Assembly: GCF_014174405.1 (NCBI RefSeq)
Contig: NZ_JACEGA010000001.1
Coordinates: 1,517,001 to 1,581,000, forward strand
Direction of reading: 5' to 3'
Source of the DNA: Variimorphobacter saccharofermentans
Lineage (GTDB): Bacteria; Bacillota; Clostridia; Lachnospirales; Lachnospiraceae
Length of the DNA: 64,000 nt
The notes beneath the pieces are model-generated. The model saw only the letters and a list, made by a program, of their open reading frames with translations, was not told the origin of the DNA and ran no database searches. The position numbers were made by a program, and so were the translations under genes. Numbering within the stretch: position 1 is the first letter of the stretch; each line of letters starts with the position of its first letter. Below, one piece after another: positions 63,118-64,000 of this stretch.

Positions 63118-64000
63118 ATGGAATTCTTTACGGTTGGATTTAAATATTATATTGGCTATAAATTACCCATGGCTGTAACAGAAGAATTAGCTGATTTAGA
63201 ACGGAAAGGAGCCGGAGAATATTATAAAATCATTTTCCTTAAATCTGGAACCAATCACTTTCTTCTTAACGGTAAGGAATTTATCTTAATAGGAGCATGT
63301 ACCATTTGCCTGAATGAGATAGACCGAATCGAATTTTTAGAATTGCAAAGTGATTTGATTAGGATAGTATGGTTTACACCAGCAATTCTTAATAACACCT
63401 TCAATTTTAACGTGGTGAATAATTCAAATTCGAAATTTACACAGACCGAGCAGATGGATCTTTATTATATATTGCAATTCCTACATGGTGCAGATGCTTC
63501 CAGTAAAATACTATCATTACATACGATTGATTCCTCGCTGATTGAACAAAAAATACAATTGTTAAGTAAGCTGCTACTGAGCCAGGAGAGTAATTATTGG
63601 CCATGTCGCAGCCGTTCCTATTTATTCGAAATTCTGTTTTCGATTGCGAGACAGGAAGAGGATGAGGACGTTCATAAGGCTTTGTCCTTTAATGGTAATA
63701 ATCGTTTGGTGGTAGACGTAATCTATTATCTTCAAGCTTATTATAATAAAAAGATTACCATTGAAGGGTTAGCTGAGATGTTTCATACAAATAGAACTAC
63801 TTTACTAACCAATTTTAAAGAATATACAGGGGAGTCCATTAACCAGTATTTGATAAAGCTTCGCATTAATATGGCAGCTACTTTTTTACGAGATACTGAG
63901 CTTTCCGTTGACGAAATATGTGAACGAACCGGATTTCATGATATCAGTTATTTTAGTAAAGTTTTCAAGAAAGTTCTTCATTATACACCAACGCAGTATC
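63118..64000 (+). CDS. AraC family transcriptional regulator, 3' end beyond window
   Basis: This frame is open from ATG 63118 to the window end (294 codons). The N-terminal half looks like a cupin-type ligand-binding arm (YKIIFLKSGTNHFLLNGKEF). Residues ~205 onward form the AraC double helix-turn-helix: KITIEGLAEMFHTNRTTLLTNFKEYTGESINQYLIKLRINMAATFL, then LSVDEICERTGFHDISYFSKVFKKVLHYTPTQY. Only the last few residues are missing. GCAGG precedes the start. The target and inducer are unknown. Confidence 0.9.
   Translation, partial: MEFFTVGFKYYIGYKLPMAVTEELADLERKGAGEYYKIIFLKSGTNHFLLNGKEFILIGACTICLNEIDRIEFLELQSDLIRIVWFTPAILNNTFNFNVVNNSNSKFTQTEQMDLYYILQFLHGADASSKILSLHTIDSSLIEQKIQLLSKLLLSQESNYWPCRSRSYLFEILFSIARQEEDEDVHKALSFNGNNRLVVDVIYYLQAYYNKKITIEGLAEMFHTNRTTLLTNFKEYTGESINQYLIKLRINMAATFLRDTELSVDEICERTGFHDISYFSKVFKKVLHYTPTQY

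Overview
The window is AT-rich DNA from a low-GC, Gram-positive, spore-forming anaerobe. The best guess is a plant-polysaccharide-fermenting member of the Lachnospiraceae (Lachnoclostridium/Anaerocolumna-like). This is inferred from strong AGGAGG ribosome sites, a LysM-GH18 spore-cortex-type protein, an [FeFe] hydrogenase, GH43 arabinan enzymes, MsmX-dependent-looking sugar ABC systems that lack an ATPase, and LytTR/GHKL signalling. No rRNA, tRNA, CRISPR array, prophage or intact transposase was seen.

Layout. 1-9 kb: an arabino-oligosaccharide locus with a GH43 fragment, a substrate-binding protein without its 5' end, two permeases, a YesL-type protein, a GH43 arabinofuranosidase, a chemoreceptor and an opposing ArsR-like regulator. 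9-18 kb: housekeeping and hypothetical genes (glutathione peroxidase, CorC/HlyC transporter, phospholipase-C-like protein, an internally duplicated unknown protein, a CoiA-like protein, a YbaK deacylase, an esterase, a flavin reductase, a LysM-GH18 protein). 18-21 kb: a decayed BceB-type permease, a large nested palindrome and two tandem signal peptidases. 21-35 kb: group-B-like [FeFe] hydrogenase with a small 2Fe-2S protein, argH, M32 carboxypeptidase, enolase, a Ca2+ P-type ATPase, MATE, DedA and pgsA. 34.6-46 kb: a maltodextrin/glycogen locus with a LacI regulator, malQ, glgP, the malEFG-like transporter and a lipoprotein alpha-amylase. 46-52 kb: an uncharacterised gene pair, luxS, and a LytTR/GHKL two-component system followed by a direct-repeat candidate operator, a 20-codon peptide ORF and an unusual small ABC transporter. 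52-64 kb: HAD phosphatase, trpS, a 2-hydroxyacid dehydrogenase, a spermidine/putrescine operon with its XRE-cupin regulator, aroC, small hypotheticals, a cupin, an MBL-fold protein and an AraC regulator that runs off the end.

The most interesting observations are these. (1) A GH43 gene and a substrate-binding-protein gene, on opposite strands, are both truncated at one junction near 575-590. (2) A candidate peptide-signalling or resistance module lies at 48.1-51.8 kb, with an orphan micro-ORF and an ABC ATPase whose signature motif is degenerate. (3) Two dispersed families of non-coding palindromic elements are present. Family A carries GGGATTATGACTTACC arms and variable 19-bp palindromic units. 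Family B is MITE-like, with 16-bp terminal inverted repeats, and one copy has an apparent 14-bp target duplication inside the maltose transporter operon. (4) A separate, GC-rich nested palindrome abuts the bceB pseudogene.

All calls come from reading the sequence and ORFs. No database search, alignment program or folding program was run.
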